A stretch of 64,000 bases of DNA from Flavobacterium inviolabile (GCF_013389455.1 NZ_CP058278.1:1798001-1862000), one strand, 5' to 3'; shown: positions 1 to 9,292, counted from the stretch's first letter. Made by a program: numbers and translations. The notes: a model not told the origin generated them from the sequence alone.

Positions 1-5
1 ATACA

Positions 6-1637
6 ATGATTACAGTTAACGATATTTCGGTACAATTTGGAGGAACCACATTATTCAGTGATGTGACTTTCGCCATCAATGAAAATGATAAGATAGCTTT
101 AATGGGTAAAAACGGAGCTGGAAAATCTACTTTACTTAAAATTATTGCAGGTGTGAACAAACCTTCAACAGGAAATATTTCTGCACCCAAAGAAGCCGTA
201 ATAGCCTATTTGCCACAGCATTTATTAACGAAAGATGATGCGACCGTTTTTGAAGAAACTTCCAAAGCATTTGCCACCATTTTCGAAATGAAAAATGAAA
301 TTGATGCCATTAACGAACAGTTAACCGTTCGTACGGATTATGAAAGTGACGAGTACATGAAATTAATTGAAAGAGTTTCCGAGTTAAGTGAGAAATTCTA
401 TTCGATTGAAGAAGTAAACTACGAAGCGGAAATCGAAAAAGTACTGAAAGGTTTGGGATTTGTAAGAGAAGATTTTACAAGACCTACTTCGGAGTTCAGT
501 GGTGGATGGAGAATGAGAATCGAGCTGGCAAAAATCTTATTGCAAAAACCCGATTTGATTTTACTGGATGAGCCAACGAACCACATGGATATTGAAAGTA
601 TCCAGTGGCTGGAAGACTTCCTGATCAATTCTGCCAAAGCAGTAATGGTAATTTCCCACGACCGTGCTTTTGTTGATAACATTACCAATCGTACTATTGA
701 AGTAACAATGGGACGTATCTATGATTATAAAGCCAAATATTCCGATTATCTGGAATTGCGTAAAGACCGTCGCGTGCACCAGCAAAAAGCATACGATGAG
801 CAGCAAAAAATGATCGCGGAAACACAGGAATTTATTGACCGTTTTAAAGGAACCTATTCCAAAACCTTACAGGTACAATCCCGTGTGAAGATGCTGGAAA
901 AATTGGAAATTGTAGAGGTAGACGAAGTGGATACTTCGGCACTGCGCTTAAAATTCCCGCCCTCACCGCGTTCCGGGCAATATCCGGTAGTTGTGGAAGG
1001 ATTGTCCAAAGCCTATGACAACCATGTGGTTTTTAACGATGCCAATATGGTTATTGAAAGAGGTGAGAAAGTAGCCTTTGTAGGGAAAAACGGAGAAGGA
1101 AAATCGACCATGATCAAAGCGATCATGAACGAAATTAACTTTGAAGGAAAACTGGAAGTGGGACACAATGTTAAGATCGGATACTTCGCACAGAACCAGG
1201 CGTCATTATTGGACGAGAACGTAACTGTTTTTGAAACAATCGATCATATTGCTGTGGGTGACATCCGTACCAAGATCAAGGATTTGTTAGGAGCGTTTAT
1301 GTTTAGCGGTGACAACACCACTAAAAAAGTAAAAGTATTGTCCGGAGGAGAAAAAACCCGTCTGGCGATGATCAAACTGTTGCTGGAGCCGGTTAATGTC
1401 CTGATTCTGGATGAGCCTACGAACCATCTGGATATGAAAACCAAGGATATCATCAAAGATGCGCTAAAAGATTTCGACGGAACGCTGATCCTGGTATCGC
1501 ACGACCGTGACTTCCTGGACGGACTGGCGACAAAAGTATTCGAATTCGGAAACAAAAGAGTTAAAGAACACTTTGAAGATATTAAAGGATTCCTGGAATT
1601 AAAGAAAATGGAAAGCCTGAGAGAGATTGAAAAATAA
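6..1637 (+). CDS. ABC-F family ATPase (YbiT/EttA-like)
   Basis: This 543-aa protein has two ABC ATPase domains in one chain and no membrane segment, the layout of ABC-F translation factors, which bind the ribosome near the E site. Domain 1 shows Walker A GKNGAGKS at residues 34-41, the signature SGGW near 165 and Walker B LILLDEP near 186. Domain 2 shows GKNGEGKS at about 360-367 and LSGGEKTR near 447. The charged linker between the domains (about 240-320) is the usual ABC-F P-site tRNA-interacting region. The ATG at position 6 is a normal start. It converges on the efflux operon through a shared terminator. YbiT-like is the best subfamily guess; a resistance-type ABC-F cannot be excluded. 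Confidence 0.93.
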   Translation: MITVNDISVQFGGTTLFSDVTFAINENDKIALMGKNGAGKSTLLKIIAGVNKPSTGNISAPKEAVIAYLPQHLLTKDDATVFEETSKAFATIFEMKNEIDAINEQLTVRTDYESDEYMKLIERVSELSEKFYSIEEVNYEAEIEKVLKGLGFVREDFTRPTSEFSGGWRMRIELAKILLQKPDLILLDEPTNHMDIESIQWLEDFLINSAKAVMVISHDRAFVDNITNRTIEVTMGRIYDYKAKYSDYLELRKDRRVHQQKAYDEQQKMIAETQEFIDRFKGTYSKTLQVQSRVKMLEKLEIVEVDEVDTSALRLKFPPSPRSGQYPVVVEGLSKAYDNHVVFNDANMVIERGEKVAFVGKNGEGKSTMIKAIMNEINFEGKLEVGHNVKIGYFAQNQASLLDENVTVFETIDHIAVGDIRTKIKDLLGAFMFSGDNTTKKVKVLSGGEKTRLAMIKLLLEPVNVLILDEPTNHLDMKTKDIIKDALKDFDGTLILVSHDRDFLDGLATKVFEFGNKRVKEHFEDIKGFLELKKMESLREIEK

Positions 1638-1657
1638 GCTATTCAGGGAATATAATA

Positions 1658-1692
1658 AAAAGGGCGGTTAATCTAATAACCGCCCTTTTTTT
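1658..1692. terminator. Bidirectional intrinsic terminator
   Basis: The arms GGGCGGTTA (1662-1670) and TAACCGCCC (1677-1685) form a 9-bp stem with a 6-nt loop. A-tracts on the left and T-tracts on the right make it work on both strands. It separates the convergent ABC-F gene and efflux operon. Confidence 0.85.
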
Positions 1693-2848
1693 ATTCGTTT
1701 TTCAAAATGCTTTTTCGTTTGTAGTATAAGGCAATATAGGAAGCAATCCCGCAAACGAGCCCGATGATAATCATGTTGCGCAGCGCACTAACCGTTTGGG
1801 ATAACTCCCCGTTTTCGATAATCAGTATCCGGAAAGCCTTCAGGAAATGTGTTAGCGGAATCACATCGGCAACACATTGCACCCAAAACGGCATCTGGCT
1901 TAACGGCCACGTAAAACCACTCAAAATAAAACTGGGTGTGGCAATTACCATTAAAATTTCGGTTGCTTTAAGCTGGTTCGGAACCAGTATGCTAACTAGT
2001 ACGCCGATAAAGCAGACGGAAATCACAAAGATGCCGGCCACAAAAGTAAGCGGTAACAGGTTGTCAAAAAACGGAATCCGGAACCATAATGTAAACAGCC
2101 AGTACAGGATCCATAATCCGAAACTCATAAGCAGATACGGAATGATTTTAACAGCCATCAGCTTTAACAGGGACGGACATTTCTGAACCAGTTCCCGGAA
2201 TGTTCCGTTTTCATACTCGGAGGCAAACGATAACGCAAGCCCTAACAGTAAAACCTGCTGTAAAACGGTTGCCAGTACGCCCGGCCAGAGGAAATACATA
2301 TAATTCGTACTGCGGTTGTACTTTTTGATAAAAGTCGTTCTGAACGGTTCGTATTGCGTCATGACGAGGTTTTCGGGAGTACCTTGCTTGCGCAGGGTTT
2401 CAATCTGCACACCGGCTTTTAAAGTACCCAGGCAGACCTGTAAAGCCGAAGAAGCATAATTGGCCGTCAGCACATTTGAAGTGTTGACGATCGTAATGAT
2501 TTCCGGATACTTTTTAGTGAGTACCTTCTTTTCAAACCCTTTCGGGATCATGACCACACAGGCAGCTTCTTTGTCGATGGTGACTTTTGATAAATTGTTC
2601 TGATCATACAGCGTTGCGGCAACATTCAGGACCTCATTGTCTTCAAACATCTGAATGACTTTCGCACTCATCTCGCTGCGGTCTTCATCTACCACTACAA
2701 TCGGCAGGTCGGTTACCTTACCTTTACCGTAAACATAACCCAATAAGATACCGTATAAAAGCGGTGCTCCGATAAACAATAACCGAAGGACCTTATTTTG
2801 CCAGAAGAACCGGAACTCTCTTTTAAAAAGGGACCAAAAGTTTTCCAT
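1691..2848 (-). CDS. ABC-2 type multidrug transporter permease
   Basis: The 385-aa protein has the ABC-2 permease layout of the YhiH/YbhR family: one N-terminal membrane helix (about 20-42), a large periplasmic domain and five to six helices from about residue 190 to the end. It starts 2 bp after hlyD, so it is the last gene of the marR-tolC-hlyD-permease operon. It probably moves drugs or other hydrophobic substrates from the inner membrane into the HlyD-TolC conduit. No ATP-binding subunit or second permease is encoded here, although related systems usually have both. The ATPase must be elsewhere or shared. Confidence 0.88.
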   Translation of the reverse strand: MENFWSLFKREFRFFWQNKVLRLLFIGAPLLYGILLGYVYGKGKVTDLPIVVVDEDRSEMSAKVIQMFEDNEVLNVAATLYDQNNLSKVTIDKEAACVVMIPKGFEKKVLTKKYPEIITIVNTSNVLTANYASSALQVCLGTLKAGVQIETLRKQGTPENLVMTQYEPFRTTFIKKYNRSTNYMYFLWPGVLATVLQQVLLLGLALSFASEYENGTFRELVQKCPSLLKLMAVKIIPYLLMSFGLWILYWLFTLWFRIPFFDNLLPLTFVAGIFVISVCFIGVLVSILVPNQLKATEILMVIATPSFILSGFTWPLSQMPFWVQCVADVIPLTHFLKAFRILIIENGELSQTVSALRNMIIIGLVCGIASYIALYYKRKSILKNE

Positions 2849-2850
2849 AA

Positions 2851-3804
2851 TTATAAGGATAAGGTTACTGTGGTTTTGGTAATCAGCTCTTTTGACGCGT
2901 TAATGTCTACAGGCGTAATCCTGATTTCAAACAGACTTTCCTGCATTTCATAATCCGGATAGGCGGTAGCGATATTACCGTAGGCTCCCAATTGTTTTAT
3001 GGTGGAAACCCTGCCTTTCATTTCTTTCTTTTTATACGGGACATATACGGACAGCTCCTGACCTTTTTTAACTTTATCCAGCTGGCTTTCCGGTAAGGTA
3101 AAACGGAAATAAGTAGTATTGTCCAGATAGCCGTTAAACAGGGTATAACCCGGTAAGGCTAATTCACCTACATTGAGTGTAATGGTTTCAATGCTCATAT
3201 CCTGCGGGGCGATGATATAGCGTTCCTTGTCGGCTGTTTCCACTTCCTGCAACGCGCCAAGTGCGCGGTCCTGTTGGCCTAAAGCCATTGTTTGCTGTTC
3301 AATTCGCGCCCCTCTTCGGGCATCGTCAAGTTCTGCCTGAACGGCAATATACTGCGATTGCGCACCCTGATATTTGGCAAAAGCCTCGTCATAGGTTTGC
3401 TGCGACACCAATGAGTCTTTGAGCATATTACTCAACCGGCGGATGGATTTTTGTGCAAAATCATATTGTTCCTTTAAGGCTTTTTGTTTGGCTTCCAGCT
3501 GTTTGATCTGGTTGTCGGTAGCGCCTTTTACCGCCATTTTATATTGTGCTTTGGCAGAAACCACAGCACCTTCCGCCTGATTTTTTTTAGCGTCTACTTC
3601 CGGAATATCCAACAATGCCAGCGTATCGCCTTTTTTGACCAGATCGCCTTCTTTAACGAAGACCTTTAGTATTTTTCCAGGAATCTTGCTCACCACGGCA
3701 ATTTGTTCTTTTTCGACTTTGCCCTGGATTTTTCCATCATTTTTTGATTGACCACATCCAATGATTAAGGAGGTTAGTGTCAGTAAAGTGATTAATTGTC
3801 TCAT
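2851..3804 (-). CDS. HlyD-family periplasmic adaptor lipoprotein
   Basis: This 317-aa membrane-fusion protein has a lipoprotein signal (lipobox LIIGC, Cys17). The barrel-sandwich segments are the stretch around GKILKVFVKEGDLVKKGDTL and its partner after the hairpin. A long coiled-coil hairpin covers about 75-190 and a beta-barrel domain follows. It should bridge the ABC-2 permease and the TolC protein encoded beside it. It lies between tolC (12-nt gap) and the permease (2-nt gap) in one operon. The family assignment is firm; the substrate is unknown. Confidence 0.92.
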   Translation of the reverse strand: MRQLITLLTLTSLIIGCGQSKNDGKIQGKVEKEQIAVVSKIPGKILKVFVKEGDLVKKGDTLALLDIPEVDAKKNQAEGAVVSAKAQYKMAVKGATDNQIKQLEAKQKALKEQYDFAQKSIRRLSNMLKDSLVSQQTYDEAFAKYQGAQSQYIAVQAELDDARRGARIEQQTMALGQQDRALGALQEVETADKERYIIAPQDMSIETITLNVGELALPGYTLFNGYLDNTTYFRFTLPESQLDKVKKGQELSVYVPYKKKEMKGRVSTIKQLGAYGNIATAYPDYEMQESLFEIRITPVDINASKELITKTTVTLSL

Positions 3805-3816
3805 AGGTTCCTGATT

Positions 3817-5202
3817 TTATTTGGATAACTGTTTGGTTAGTTCCCCGGTTGCTATTATGGTTTCGATGGCGGCTAAACGCTGCTCGATTAAAGTGTTTAC
3901 TTTGTTTAAAGAAGCTTTGTACAAATCGTTCTCGGCTTCCAGGCGTTCTGAAATATTGATTAAGCCTTCTTTATACTGTTTGACAGCCAGATTCAGGTTG
4001 TTGCCGGCTACCTTTTCCTGCTGGCTGGCAATTGCTGTTTTCTGATTCAGTACCGTATAATTGACGAAATTGTTTTCCAGAAGCAGTTGCAGTTTTTCTT
4101 TGGTATCGTCTATCTGGTTCTGTACCTGTTCAATATTGATCTTGGCTTCGTGTACTTTGTGTTTTCGTTCAAACCCGCTGAATAATTCCCATTTTAAGGC
4201 AGCACCGATAATCCAGTTCTGGCTGATGGTCAGCTCATTTAAACCCAGATTCAGCGGCTGGTTCAGCAACGGAAGCGGCGGTGTGGTTGCATTGGCATCA
4301 AATAAACTGGAATAGGTCATCCCGCCAAAAGCACCCAAAGTGGGTAAATAGGTCCCTTTTTCTTTTTTCAGCGCATACTCATAAGCCGATTTGAACGATT
4401 GCAACGCTTTGATTTCCTGTTTGTTTTCGGTGCTCAGGTTTTCATCCTGGATGAGATAGGGAACCAGATTGTACTGAACGTTTTTGATCTCACTATCGGA
4501 ATAGCCGGTAAGGTAATTGATCTTTTTATAGACAACTTTTCGTTTTCCTTCCAGTTCTATCTTTTTGGAACTCAGTTCCAGTGTGGCCAGCTTGATTTTA
4601 TCCCGGTCATACGGAATGGCAAGTCCCTGTTCGATTGCTCTGCTAACGCGCAGCGTTTCGGTATTGAGTCTTTTCTCGCTGTCGTTGATCAGCCGTTCCA
4701 CTTCGTTTAAAAGTGCCAGCTGGTCGAAAGTATTGATTACGTCTTTGATGATGCCGTCTTTTTCAGACTCTGTCAGGTAGGCAGTCCCGATGGCTTTCTG
4801 TTCGATGGCTTTGGCGCCGTTCGGAATTTGAAAGCCACTGAACAAAACCGTTTTTGCCATGATACCGCCGTGGAAAATATTGCCATAATTGTCAAAGGAA
4901 GTTTTGCCTTCCAGCAACGGATAATTGACAATGGGTACATTCACGGTTGGAAAATCAACCGTCAGCCGGTTGTCAAAGTACATATAAAGTGCTGTGGCTT
5001 CAACGGTGGGAATGTATTTGTTCCAGACACTTTTTTTCTGAAGATTCAGCTTTTCAACTTCAAGATTTTTATTTTTTAGCGAACTGCTTTTTTCAATGGC
5101 TTTGGTAATGGCATCCTCCAGTGAAGTAGACACTTCAATCTGGGCATGAGCCTGGAAAAACAGGAATAGCGAAACGAAGGAAAGGAGTATGTTTTTTTTC
5201 AT
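3817..5202 (-). CDS. TolC-family outer membrane efflux protein
   Basis: The 461-aa protein has a Sec signal peptide ending in AHA-Q (about residue 20) and two repeated OEP domains rich in long amphipathic helices, as expected for the trimeric TolC channel. It is the outer membrane exit of the adaptor and permease encoded downstream. The gene starts 1 bp after marR, so it is co-transcribed with the regulator. The length is normal for Bacteroidota TolC proteins. Confidence 0.93.
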   Translation of the reverse strand: MKKNILLSFVSLFLFFQAHAQIEVSTSLEDAITKAIEKSSSLKNKNLEVEKLNLQKKSVWNKYIPTVEATALYMYFDNRLTVDFPTVNVPIVNYPLLEGKTSFDNYGNIFHGGIMAKTVLFSGFQIPNGAKAIEQKAIGTAYLTESEKDGIIKDVINTFDQLALLNEVERLINDSEKRLNTETLRVSRAIEQGLAIPYDRDKIKLATLELSSKKIELEGKRKVVYKKINYLTGYSDSEIKNVQYNLVPYLIQDENLSTENKQEIKALQSFKSAYEYALKKEKGTYLPTLGAFGGMTYSSLFDANATTPPLPLLNQPLNLGLNELTISQNWIIGAALKWELFSGFERKHKVHEAKINIEQVQNQIDDTKEKLQLLLENNFVNYTVLNQKTAIASQQEKVAGNNLNLAVKQYKEGLINISERLEAENDLYKASLNKVNTLIEQRLAAIETIIATGELTKQLSK

Positions 5203-5203
5203 C

Positions 5204-5650
5204 TTATTTCTTTATTTCGAGGTTATCGTATATTTTTAAGAAAGTCTCCCGGACAATGCGGAGTTCATCCGGATCGATGCCCTTTACCGCTTCATTCACG
5301 GTAGCATCGACTACTTTCATAACCGTATTTTCAATAGATTTCCCTTTGTCGGTCAGGAAAATCAGGTTCAGGCGACGGTCTTTGGCGTCCGGTTTGCGGG
5401 TCACCAATCCTTCTTTTTCAAGATTGTCCACTAAACGGGTAATGCTTGGTTTATCCCTATAGGTTTCATCGGCAAGTACCTGCTGGGAACAACCGTCATT
5501 TTTCCAGAGTACTGCCAGTATGGACCATTTCTCTTTTGTTAAACCAATATTGTTAGCCTTGAAATTATTCAGCAAAGCCCGGTTAAAAGCCGACTGTATT
5601 CTTCCGGATAATATATTGTATAAATTTTCAGTTGTAAAAATAGTTTCCAT
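5204..5650 (-). CDS. MarR family transcriptional regulator
   Basis: The 148-aa protein is a single MarR winged-helix domain. The recognition region includes the segment around DKPSITRLVDNLEKEGLV, and the wing carries the KDRRLN motif typical of MarR. It is the first gene of the efflux operon and most likely represses it until a ligand binds. A perfect palindrome lies 5 bp upstream of its start codon and directly abuts the -7 promoter box, which fits autoregulation. The inducer cannot be told from the sequence. Confidence 0.94.
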   Translation of the reverse strand: METIFTTENLYNILSGRIQSAFNRALLNNFKANNIGLTKEKWSILAVLWKNDGCSQQVLADETYRDKPSITRLVDNLEKEGLVTRKPDAKDRRLNLIFLTDKGKSIENTVMKVVDATVNEAVKGIDPDELRIVRETFLKIYDNLEIKK

Positions 5651-5655
5651 GACAA

Positions 5656-5673
5656 TAGTTGTTTAAACAACTA
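5656..5673. promoter_or_regulatory. Putative MarR operator: perfect 18-bp palindrome
   Basis: TAGTTGTTTAAACAACTA is identical to its reverse complement over 18 bases. It starts immediately after the -7 element of the marR promoter, so a bound dimer would cover the transcription start. MarR proteins usually bind palindromes of this size at their own promoters. Confidence 0.75.
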
Positions 5674-5681
5674 CAAAAGTA
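5674..5681 (-). promoter_or_regulatory. -7 promoter element of the marR efflux operon
   Basis: On the minus strand this reads TACTTTTG, an exact match to the Bacteroidota -7 consensus TAnnTTTG. It lies 24 bp upstream of the marR start codon and abuts the palindrome. Confidence 0.7.
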
Positions 5682-5870
5682 GCGACTTTTACCGGCTAAT
5701 TCCTTATTTTTCTTGTTATTAACATTTTTTTATAAGAAATATGTTCCTATAAATGTAAGATATATTTTTCTAAAAACGATTCCTGAATTGTGATTTTTTG
5801 GTTAATAATCACAGATTTAATCGCATTTTGAATGGTGTTGTTGTGAAGATGCTGACTGTAACAGCGGATT

Positions 5871-5906
5871 AAAAAAGGCATGAAGTTATCCTCCATGCCT
5901 TTTTTT
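5871..5906. terminator. Intrinsic terminator
   Basis: The arms AAAAAAGGCATG (5871-5882) and CATGCCTTTTTT (5894-5905) form a 12-bp stem with an 11-nt loop. It lies at the 3' end of the minus-strand gene that ends at 5929. Confidence 0.8.
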
Positions 5907-5928
5907 GATTTTGCGGGTGTGCCGGAAT

Positions 5929-6762
5929 TTATTTTTTCAGGCTTAATTGGTAAATGTCTGCCTGTAGTTTGTCGGTGTCATTGTCTTCACATAACAGGAA
6001 GGTAATATCATCAGCCGACTGGCGGTAAACGGTTAAACCTTCAAACTTATGCGTGTCGGTGATTTTTCGGGTAAAATCAACTTTCATCTTTTCAATATCA
6101 ATACAGCCGATAACGCTTCCCAAAACGGCACCGTCATTATAGGTTGAGGTCGTGTTTTCGGCGGCTGCCAAAAAGTATAGCTTATCATTCACGTGTACAG
6201 CATCGGTAAATCCGGTACGGACACCTTTAATTTTAGGTAATTTCAATTCGCTGAAAATAATGCTGAAATCATCGATAAGGTTTTTGCCCTGGATGGTAAA
6301 AACGATATTTTTCCCGGAACTTCCGTTGCCGCGGTTAAAAAAGTACCAGCTTTCCCCGGTATAGGCAACTCCTTCAATATTGAAATTTTCCGGACTGATG
6401 GCGGCAAAACTTTGCATGGCCAGATACAGATCGGAAAGATCGGTTTCGGAAATGACTTCCTTTGTTTTAGCATTAACTTTTACCATTTTGTTTCGGTTTT
6501 GTGTCGAACCGGAACCAAAAAGATAAAGCGTGTCCGCATAGGACGTTATTGCTTCAAAATCTGGTTTGATTTTTTTAGCAATGTTCTCAGCCGGATTATC
6601 CGCTAACGGATGGCGTTTCAGCTCGGAAGATTTCAGTTGGTATTCATATAAATAAGAACTGTTGTCGCTGATGATGTTTAACGTATTGTCCTTAAAAAAC
6701 AAACCGGATGCCGAACCTACTCCGATAATTTGAAAGAGTAATTCCAATGTGAATCTATTCAT
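5929..6762 (-). CDS. DUF6929-like beta-propeller protein
   Basis: About 277 aa. I recognise it only as a conserved Bacteroidota family, probably DUF6929, with repeated YxYQ and beta-strand patterns suggesting a propeller-like or phytase-like esterase fold. No signal peptide is visible from the chosen start. An in-frame ATG lies further upstream at 6801. I prefer 6762 because a TACTTTG box (minus strand, 6789-6795) lies between the two ATGs and because family members start with the hydrophobic stretch LELLFQIIG. Function is unknown. It stands alone, with its own terminator. Confidence 0.7.
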   Translation of the reverse strand: MNRFTLELLFQIIGVGSASGLFFKDNTLNIISDNSSYLYEYQLKSSELKRHPLADNPAENIAKKIKPDFEAITSYADTLYLFGSGSTQNRNKMVKVNAKTKEVISETDLSDLYLAMQSFAAISPENFNIEGVAYTGESWYFFNRGNGSSGKNIVFTIQGKNLIDDFSIIFSELKLPKIKGVRTGFTDAVHVNDKLYFLAAAENTTSTYNDGAVLGSVIGCIDIEKMKVDFTRKITDTHKFEGLTVYRQSADDITFLLCEDNDTDKLQADIYQLSLKK

Positions 6763-6892
6763 GATTTTGCTGTTGAATTTGCTGTGTTCAAAGTACTGCA
6801 ATATTTCCAGAATAAGGAAAAAAGTCGCCTGAAATTACAGCAGTCGGATTAAAAATATTCTTATTTTTATAGAAATGTAAAAGTCCAGTGCT

Positions 6893-7771
6893 ATGAAGAA
6901 TATTAAATGTGATGATTTTAGAGTGGATAAAAAAATAAAATTATCCGATATACCCACGGTGTACAATGTTGATACTTCAGAGAAAAAGAAGTCGAAAGCA
7001 TTGGAAAAAACAAGGGAAAAGCTAAGCAGGCTCCAGGATAAAATGTATGCCCATAACCGTTATGGTGTGCTGATCTGTCTGCAGGGAATGGATACTTCGG
7101 GAAAAGACAGCCTGATCCGTGAGGTTTTTAAGGAATTTAATTCCCGCGGTGTAGTGGTGCATAGTTTTAAAACGCCAAATTCCACAGAACTGGAACACGA
7201 CTATTTATGGCGCCATTATTTAGCACTTCCGGAAAAAGGCAAGTTTTCGGTTTTTAACAGAACGCATTATGAGAATGTACTGGTCACAAGAGTGCATCCT
7301 GAATACATACTCAATGAAAATTTACCGGGTATTGAAAGGGTGGAAGACATCCCGGAAGATTTTTGGGAAGACCGCTATGAGCAGATCAATAATTTTGAAA
7401 AGCATATTACCCGGAACGGGATTATTGTCCTGAAATTCTACCTGCATCTGAGTAAGGAAGAACAGCGCCTGCGATTGTTAAGACGCCTGAATATTGAAGA
7501 CCACAATTGGAAATTTTCCCCCGGAGATTTAAAAGAAAGGGCTTTGTGGGAGCAATATCAGGAATATTATGAAGAAGTTATCAATAATACTTCCAAAAAG
7601 CATGCGCCCTGGTATGTCGTTCCAGCAGATAATAAAGAAACCTGCCGTTATATCGTTGCCAAAACAATATTGGATGAAATGGAGAAATATACCGATATCA
7701 AAGAACCGGAGCTGGATCCTGAAATTAAAAAGAATATAGCCGTTTATATTGAACAGCTGGGAAAAGAATAA
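6893..7771 (+). CDS. PPK2 family polyphosphate kinase
   Basis: The 292-aa protein matches polyphosphate kinase 2 (polyphosphate:nucleotide phosphotransferase). Walker A is GMDTSGKD at 65-72 and the Walker B/lid region is FNRTHYENVLVTRVHP. It should transfer phosphate between polyphosphate and a nucleoside mono- or diphosphate in the cytosol. The single domain and ~290-aa length fit the PPK2 group with the FNR(S/T)HYE variant. It is monocistronic and ends at a strong terminator shared with the convergent META gene. Whether it uses AMP, ADP or GDP cannot be told. Confidence 0.92.
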   Translation: MKNIKCDDFRVDKKIKLSDIPTVYNVDTSEKKKSKALEKTREKLSRLQDKMYAHNRYGVLICLQGMDTSGKDSLIREVFKEFNSRGVVVHSFKTPNSTELEHDYLWRHYLALPEKGKFSVFNRTHYENVLVTRVHPEYILNENLPGIERVEDIPEDFWEDRYEQINNFEKHITRNGIIVLKFYLHLSKEEQRLRLLRRLNIEDHNWKFSPGDLKERALWEQYQEYYEEVINNTSKKHAPWYVVPADNKETCRYIVAKTILDEMEKYTDIKEPELDPEIKKNIAVYIEQLGKE

Positions 7772-7773
7772 AT

Positions 7774-7808
7774 AAAAAAAACGCCTTACTTATAAGGCGT
7801 TTTTTTTA
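7774..7808. terminator. Bidirectional intrinsic terminator
   Basis: ACGCCTTA (7781-7788) pairs with TAAGGCGT (7793-7800) across a 4-nt loop and is flanked by A and T tracts. It lies between the convergent PPK2 and META-domain genes. Confidence 0.85.
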
Positions 7809-7809
7809 T

Positions 7810-8235
7810 TTATTTTACGGCTTCAAACTTCGCCAGCGGTGCCATTCGGGCACGGTTGAGCTGCAGGGTTTTACCGTTATGATTGTAGTTGTCTACCGTT
7901 TGTAAGGCTTTTAAAAATTCACTTTCTGTTGTCATGTCTTCACAAGCCATAAGCGTACCCATTAAATGGGAAAGCGAGATACGGCTTCCTTCTTTCAATT
8001 CATAGGTTCCGCCAAAGCCATTACATCCGCTGAATCCGGAAACACGATGATCCTCTTTGTTCAGTTGCAGGTAAATGTCTTTACCGTTTTTTGTTGTGGT
8101 TACGGGTTTACCCATTAATTCGGTCAGTTTCCATTTCGTGCCTTCTAAGGCAACGGCTGTATCGGCTTTTTTATAAGAATTACATCCTACAGTGATAAAA
8201 GCGAAGGTTACTAAGGCTACTACTATTTTTTTCAT
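7810..8235 (-). CDS. META domain lipoprotein (HslJ-like)
   Basis: The 141-aa lipoprotein (lipobox TVGC, Cys18) contains a META domain with the hallmark SGFSGCNGFGGTY and a later MACEDM segment. META/HslJ proteins are envelope proteins linked to stress or novobiocin resistance; the biochemical role is not established. It follows the NlpE-like gene by 5 bp, so the two form a small envelope-stress operon. Confidence 0.88.
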   Translation of the reverse strand: MKKIVVALVTFAFITVGCNSYKKADTAVALEGTKWKLTELMGKPVTTTKNGKDIYLQLNKEDHRVSGFSGCNGFGGTYELKEGSRISLSHLMGTLMACEDMTTESEFLKALQTVDNYNHNGKTLQLNRARMAPLAKFEAVK

Positions 8236-8240
8236 ATCTG

Positions 8241-8690
8241 TTACATTTGTTTGTTGAGAACATATTTTTTAGCTAATGCTCCCGTAATTTTGTTACCGTT
8301 CATATCCAGCATGATCAATTGATTGGCACTGACAAGGAACTGGCTCGGACCGTTTTTGATATTGTCTAACTTGATGGTGCTGCCATCACTGCTCCATGAA
8401 AAAGTACCTGTTATCTGAAAAATATCATTGCCCTTACCCAGGTATTTTGTGGACATCGCAAAAGTTTTGTCTTCATTTACTGTAATGGATGTTTCAATAC
8501 CTTCACAATCGGCACAAGGAGTAACGCCTATATAGGTTCCGCTCCAGTCCAATAAATTCTCACTGCTTTTTTCCGGTACTGTCGTTCCTTTCATTTCTGT
8601 CTCTGCGCCAGTACTTTCCGCTTTGTTTTCCTTTTTACAGGATGTCATTGTCAATGCTATACATGCAACGGCAAGGATTACTTTTTTCAT
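8241..8690 (-). CDS. NlpE-like copper resistance/envelope lipoprotein
   Basis: The 149-aa lipoprotein (lipobox MTSC, Cys18) matches the N-terminal domain of NlpE, including the CADCEG motif (Cys-x2-Cys) followed by an ETSITV strand. In enterobacteria NlpE signals copper and surface stress through Cpx. No Cpx genes are seen here, so only a general envelope or metal-stress role is inferred. It lacks the C-terminal OB domain of E. coli NlpE, as is common in Bacteroidota. It is first in an operon with the META lipoprotein. Confidence 0.85.
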   Translation of the reverse strand: MKKVILAVACIALTMTSCKKENKAESTGAETEMKGTTVPEKSSENLLDWSGTYIGVTPCADCEGIETSITVNEDKTFAMSTKYLGKGNDIFQITGTFSWSSDGSTIKLDNIKNGPSQFLVSANQLIMLDMNGNKITGALAKKYVLNKQM

Positions 8691-8800
8691 GGGAATTGAT
8701 TTAAAGTTTATGACTATTTTTCAAGAAATACACTTTAAAGGTAGTGATATTTTTTTAACATTTTTTAAAAATCAGTTAAAAAAACATCACCTTTTTCCTA

Positions 8801-9292
8801 TTATAATTTAAAACCATAGGCCAGTCGAAGCGAAAGCTGTCCTGTATTGAAATGGTTATAATCTTCGTATCGTAAGCTGATATCGATGTTTTTGGTGGCG
8901 ATACCAACACCGGGAGCCCATAAAAAGGAAGTACCCATGCCGTCGTTCACCCCGATTCCGGCACCCACTTCACCCAAAACATAAATCTGGTCCCCTAAAA
9001 AGGATTTGAATCCTAATTTTGCAGGAATAAAGCCCGCATCTTTTTCTTTATTGAACAAATGGGTGTACCCCGTAGTTGCTGCCAATGAAGTTTTTTGCGT
9101 CAAATCGTATTGCAGCCTTGCATCAGCCCCCAAACTGAAATCATACGCGCTGTTAATTGGAATACCTCCGTTTAACCCAAACCCAAGTCGCCATCCTTTT
9201 TCATACCCCTGAGTCTGTGCCTGGGAATCTGTGGAAAAGAATAGTGCTGCAGCTATCGCAGTCAGTCCTAAAAGCTTTTTTACATTTTTCAT
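8801..9292 (-). CDS. Small outer-membrane beta-barrel protein
   Basis: The 163-aa protein has a signal peptide ending near SQAQ (about residue 26) and alternating polar/hydrophobic strands with glycines and terminal aromatics, as in OmpX/PorT-type eight-stranded barrels. The C-terminal strand ends LRLAYGFKL. No specific function is recognised. It stands upstream of the NlpE-META pair on the same strand but is separated by about 110 bp of AT-rich DNA. Confidence 0.8.
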   Translation of the reverse strand: MKNVKKLLGLTAIAAALFFSTDSQAQTQGYEKGWRLGFGLNGGIPINSAYDFSLGADARLQYDLTQKTSLAATTGYTHLFNKEKDAGFIPAKLGFKSFLGDQIYVLGEVGAGIGVNDGMGTSFLWAPGVGIATKNIDISLRYEDYNHFNTGQLSLRLAYGFKL

